From Gammaproteobacteria bacterium (lineage in GTDB: Bacteria; Pseudomonadota; Gammaproteobacteria; Pseudomonadales; Pseudohongiellaceae), in contig JAESUV010000272.1 of assembly GCA_016762975.1 (NCBI GenBank), positions 1 through 6,460 on the forward strand: 6,460 bases of DNA, given 5' to 3'. A program made the translations under genes and the position numbers. This document shows, in pieces, positions 4,330 through 6,460 of the stretch. The first letter of the stretch is position 1; each line of letters starts with the position of its first letter. The notes under the pieces were generated by a model. That model was not told the origin of the DNA. It saw only the letters and a list, made by a program, of their open reading frames with translations, and did not search any database.

Positions 4330-4622
4330 CCAGCCAGCTATTCGAGGAGTTAGGACCGATGACTAAATGCAATATTGAGTTAAGTGCCAAGCAGATTTGG
4401 AACGATCAAGAGGAACTCAGGGTAAATAGGGTTAACTTTGGCAACTTCGTTAGGTGCGAGCGGTATTACACGGGGCTAGGTCCATGGCATATGACAGTAA
4501 GGACGTACATGCAAGAAGAAGTAATCACCGCTGACACGCCATATCTGGTAGTACAGAAGGCAAACAACACCCTGGCTGACGGCTGGGAAGAATTGAAACT
4601 AACTAGGAACGGGGAATTATGA
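4326..4622 (+). CDS. 98-residue hypothetical protein, not recognised
   Basis: The start at 4326 overlaps the previous stop as ATGA, with AGGGGG nearby. An in-frame ATG at 4359 (residue 12) has a cleaner ribosome site (GAGGAG, nine bases before), so an 87-residue form is possible. Visible patterns are IELSAKQIWNDQEELRVNRV (17-36), a basic-aromatic block FVRCERYYTGLGPWHM (41-56), then MQEEVITADTPYLVVQKAN (62-80) and a helical DGWEELKLTRNGEL end. It is small, mixed alpha/beta and without a membrane segment. The TGA overlaps the next ATG, so it is co-translated with the recombination genes. No function can be assigned. Confidence 0.75.
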   Translation: MTSQLFEELGPMTKCNIELSAKQIWNDQEELRVNRVNFGNFVRCERYYTGLGPWHMTVRTYMQEEVITADTPYLVVQKANNTLADGWEELKLTRNGEL

Positions 4623-5128
4623 GTAAGACACACTTTCGCAAAGTATTTAAAAGCGATCACCTGGGGCAGGCAGATTTAGAGGATTTCAACGAGGAAGGTT
4701 CACGGCTGATATTTACCATTAGCCACGTCAATCAGGAGAATGATGTAGCAGTAGCAGGCCGAAAGGGTAACTTTAACATCGCGTATTTCAAGGAGAAGAT
4801 CAAGCCGCTGGTATTGAATGCGACTAACTCTAAAGTCATGAAGGGATTATGCGGTGGTAGCCCATTCGTAGAGGACTGGCAGAACGTCCTGGTCCAGTTG
4901 TACATTGACCCATCGGTCAAGATGAAAGGGGAAATGGTCGGAGGAGTTAGAATCAGAACGAAAACTCCAGTTGTTACTAAGCCAGTGTTGACGCCTGATG
5001 AGCCAGCCATGTGGCAGAGCGCCCTAGATGCCTATAAGCGCGACGGAAGTCTAGAGAAGGTGTTATCACGTAGGTCGATATCGGATGCCCACCAGAAGCT
5101 AATCAAGGACACGTGCGATGCTGAGTAA
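4619..5128 (+). CDS. Recombination-associated phage protein, possible OB-fold ssDNA binder (169 residues)
   Basis: The start is set by an ATGA overlap with the previous gene. Residues 1-118 fit a phage family found next to exonucleases and annealases: an FRKVFKSDHLGQADLED opening (6-22), a strand LIFTISHVN (30-38), AYFKEKIKPLVLNATNSKVM (55-74), a DWQNVLVQLYIDPS strand pair (86-99) and a closing strand GGVRIRTKTP (108-117). The strand order and the KPLVLN.TN...... L.G block suggest a small beta barrel of the OB type, hence ssDNA binding; this is inference. About 125-169 form a separate tail with MWQSALDAYKRDGSLEKVL (131-149), which looks like a helix pair. The gene overlaps the exonuclease start by 11 nt, so the two are coupled and may act together. 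Confidence 0.8.
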   Translation: MSKTHFRKVFKSDHLGQADLEDFNEEGSRLIFTISHVNQENDVAVAGRKGNFNIAYFKEKIKPLVLNATNSKVMKGLCGGSPFVEDWQNVLVQLYIDPSVKMKGEMVGGVRIRTKTPVVTKPVLTPDEPAMWQSALDAYKRDGSLEKVLSRRSISDAHQKLIKDTCDAE

Positions 5129-5765
5129 GCCGGTCTTTCACGATGTCGAACAGAATTCGGACGAGTGGTATCAGATGAGGGCGGGGAAACTCACCTCATC
5201 TAACCTGCCCAAGGTGATGGCGAACTATGGCAAGTCATTTGGGGAGTCCGCCAAGAAATACGCGGTCACAATCGCCACTGAACAGATTACAGGCGTAGCC
5301 ATACCATCGGATTTATTTAGCCACCACTTGGCCAGAGGACACGCGCAGGAGCCGCTCGCACGAATGGAGTATGAAGATACAACGTTCTGTGACGTAACCA
5401 ATGGCGGGTTCATTGATTGCGGCTTTGTAGGATGTTCAACCGATGGTTTCGTGGGTGATGACGGCGCTATCGAGATCAAGTCGGTAATCGATTCAGTGCA
5501 TTACAACAACGTGAAGCGCTGCAATGTAGACCCGGCTTACAAATGGCAGTGTATCGGCAACATGAAGTATCCGCAGAAGCAGTGGCTAGACTTCATTAGT
5601 TACTGCGACACGTATCCAGTAGGCAAGAAGCTATTCGTATACCGCATGAAAGCTGATGATTATCAGGAGGAATTCGGCATGATCGACAAACGAGTCGCTG
5701 AGTTTTACGAGCTGGTCCAAGAGACTAAGCGAAATATTTTAGAGAGCGATTACTTAAACTATTAA
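5118..5765 (+). CDS. Lambda-Exo/YqaJ-type 5'-3' exonuclease
   Basis: The 215-residue product has the length and motifs of the lambda exonuclease/YqaJ recombinase family (PD-(D/E)XK fold), which degrades one strand of duplex DNA from 5' ends for single-strand annealing recombination. The opening EWYQMRAGKLTSSN (16-29) supplies the conserved Trp, Arg21 and Ser28, matching the 5'-phosphate pocket. RGHAQEP (73-79) gives Glu78. GCSTDGFVGDDGAIEIKS (105-122) gives the metal and catalytic set Asp109, Glu119, Lys121. YKWQCIGNM (141-149) gives Gln144. All key residues are present, so the enzyme should be active; it would act in the cytoplasm, the family usually forming trimeric rings. AAGG lies nine bases before the ATG, which is inside the end of the upstream gene. 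A partner annealing protein is not obvious in the window. Confidence 0.93.
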   Translation: MLSKPVFHDVEQNSDEWYQMRAGKLTSSNLPKVMANYGKSFGESAKKYAVTIATEQITGVAIPSDLFSHHLARGHAQEPLARMEYEDTTFCDVTNGGFIDCGFVGCSTDGFVGDDGAIEIKSVIDSVHYNNVKRCNVDPAYKWQCIGNMKYPQKQWLDFISYCDTYPVGKKLFVYRMKADDYQEEFGMIDKRVAEFYELVQETKRNILESDYLNY

Positions 5766-5774
5766 GGGGATAAC

Positions 5775-6460
5775 ATGAGCGAATTAGTAGAGATAAACAA
5801 AAGCACAGCGTTAGCGGCATATTCATCTGAAAACGGATTGAGCGCCGAGGTTGATCAAGTGCGCGCCGTAGTTGATGGATTCAAGCATGACTTAACCAAT
5901 GCGACCAATCGAGCCAAGACGGCATCGCTAGCGGCTAAGGTGGCCAAGGTGAAGGTTAAGTATGACGACCTAGGCAAGGATCTAGTGTCTGAGTGGAAAG
6001 CTAAATCTAAGCTTGTCGATGCCAGCCGCAAATCAATGCGCGATGATCTCGACGCGATTAAGATTGAAGCCCGCCGACCACTGACAGAATGGGAGGCTGA
6101 GCAATCCAGGCTTGAGGAAGTGAAGAGAGAAGAGGAGGCGGCTAAGCAACTTCAGATTGAGAAAGAATCAGATCATGAGATGGCTGTACTGATGGATGAT
6201 GCGTTTGACCGTGAGAAGGCAGAAGCAGCGGCCAAGGTAGAAGCTGACAGAATAGCCCATGAGGAGTCAATCAAGCAGGCGGCTATTGCTGAATCTGAAC
6301 GCAAGGCCGAAGAAGAACGCCGAGCTGCTATCGCTCGAGAGGAAAATCTAAAGCTGGAAGCACAGCAGGCAGAAGCGAGCCGCGTAGCTATGGCCGAGCA
6401 GGCAGAGAAGAACGCTAAACTGGCAGAGGAGGCGCGCGTTAAAGCTGAGGCCCTAGCTGA
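5775..6460 (+). CDS. Phage coiled-coil protein next to the recombination genes (partial, runs off the window)
   Basis: The ATG at 5775 follows AAGGGGAT, ten bases after the exonuclease stop, and the frame stays open to the window end (228 residues and two bases). The N-terminal domain (24-106) matches a widespread phage family. It shows VDQVRAVVDGF, TNRAKTASLAAKVAKVKV, DDLGKDLVSEWKAK, then VDASRKSMRDDLDAIKIEAR and the RPLTEWE box (101-107). From about 110 it is one long Ala/Glu/Lys/Arg-rich helix with heptads, surely coiled-coil. Members usually sit beside exonuclease, annealase or ssDNA-binding genes and are often annotated as hypothetical or by chance as SbcC/TolA-like. A structural or regulatory role in recombination is inferred from context only. 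The C-terminus is missing here. Confidence 0.85.
   Translation, partial: MSELVEINKSTALAAYSSENGLSAEVDQVRAVVDGFKHDLTNATNRAKTASLAAKVAKVKVKYDDLGKDLVSEWKAKSKLVDASRKSMRDDLDAIKIEARRPLTEWEAEQSRLEEVKREEEAAKQLQIEKESDHEMAVLMDDAFDREKAEAAAKVEADRIAHEESIKQAAIAESERKAEEERRAAIAREENLKLEAQQAEASRVAMAEQAEKNAKLAEEARVKAEALA

Noticed and set aside
4732..5010. A 92-residue leftward frame opposite the 169-residue gene
   Set aside because: It lies wholly inside a conserved phage gene on the other strand and has no ribosome site or neighbours.
5225..5479. An 84-residue leftward frame inside the exonuclease gene
   Set aside because: The exonuclease motifs are on the forward strand at the same place; the reverse frame is a shadow.

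Overview
This window looks like the early region of a tailed bacteriophage, or a closely related prophage, of a Gram-negative host and probably a gammaproteobacterium. The reasons are dense, translationally coupled small genes, good purine-rich Shine-Dalgarno sites, several small protein families seen mainly in phages of Proteobacteria, and a lambda-Exo/YqaJ-type exonuclease. The exact host cannot be read from the sequence. CTAG tetramers are not avoided and CTA/ATA/AGG/AGA codons are common, which argues mildly against a typical enterobacterial coliphage.

Layout. Bases 2-91 are probably the last 29 codons of a rightward gene entering from outside. A strong hairpin at 103-140 ends the leftward operon. 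From 164 to 3240 there are 13 leftward genes, almost all joined by ATGA, TAATG or 8-17 nt overlaps. In transcription order they are: a Cro-like repressor (3240-3037), two mini membrane proteins (3040-2846 and 2849-2712), a 70-residue protein, a 122-residue protein with an SH3/KOW-like start, a 108-residue phage protein, two proteins sharing a duplicated C-terminal module, a PGDYG-like phage protein, an 87-residue protein ending in an SSB-like acidic tip (DDDLPF), a 48-residue four-cysteine protein, a 62-residue protein and a 56-residue two-helix membrane protein. Three of these genes are shorter than 60 codons and are easily missed.

A divergent control region lies at 3241-3380. It holds one good leftward promoter, one weaker rightward promoter and three copies of the heptamer TTGATTT placed on or next to them, which are candidate Cro operators. 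Rightward genes follow: a membrane-anchored phage protein (3381-3692), a terminator-like hairpin (3712-3734), a 57-residue helical protein, two unrecognised proteins, a 169-residue protein of a recombination-associated phage family that may be OB-fold, the lambda-Exo-like exonuclease (5118-5765), and the N-terminal 228 residues of a long coiled-coil phage protein that runs off the window.

How they fit together. The rightward operon most likely makes a phage DNA recombination and replication-support module: a 5'-3' exonuclease, a possible ssDNA-binding partner and a coiled-coil partner. An annealing protein (RecT, Erf, Sak or Redbeta type) is not visible and may lie just downstream. The leftward operon is an accessory early set under its own first gene, the Cro-like regulator. 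No integrase, CI-type repressor, CRISPR array, tRNA or insertion sequence was seen.
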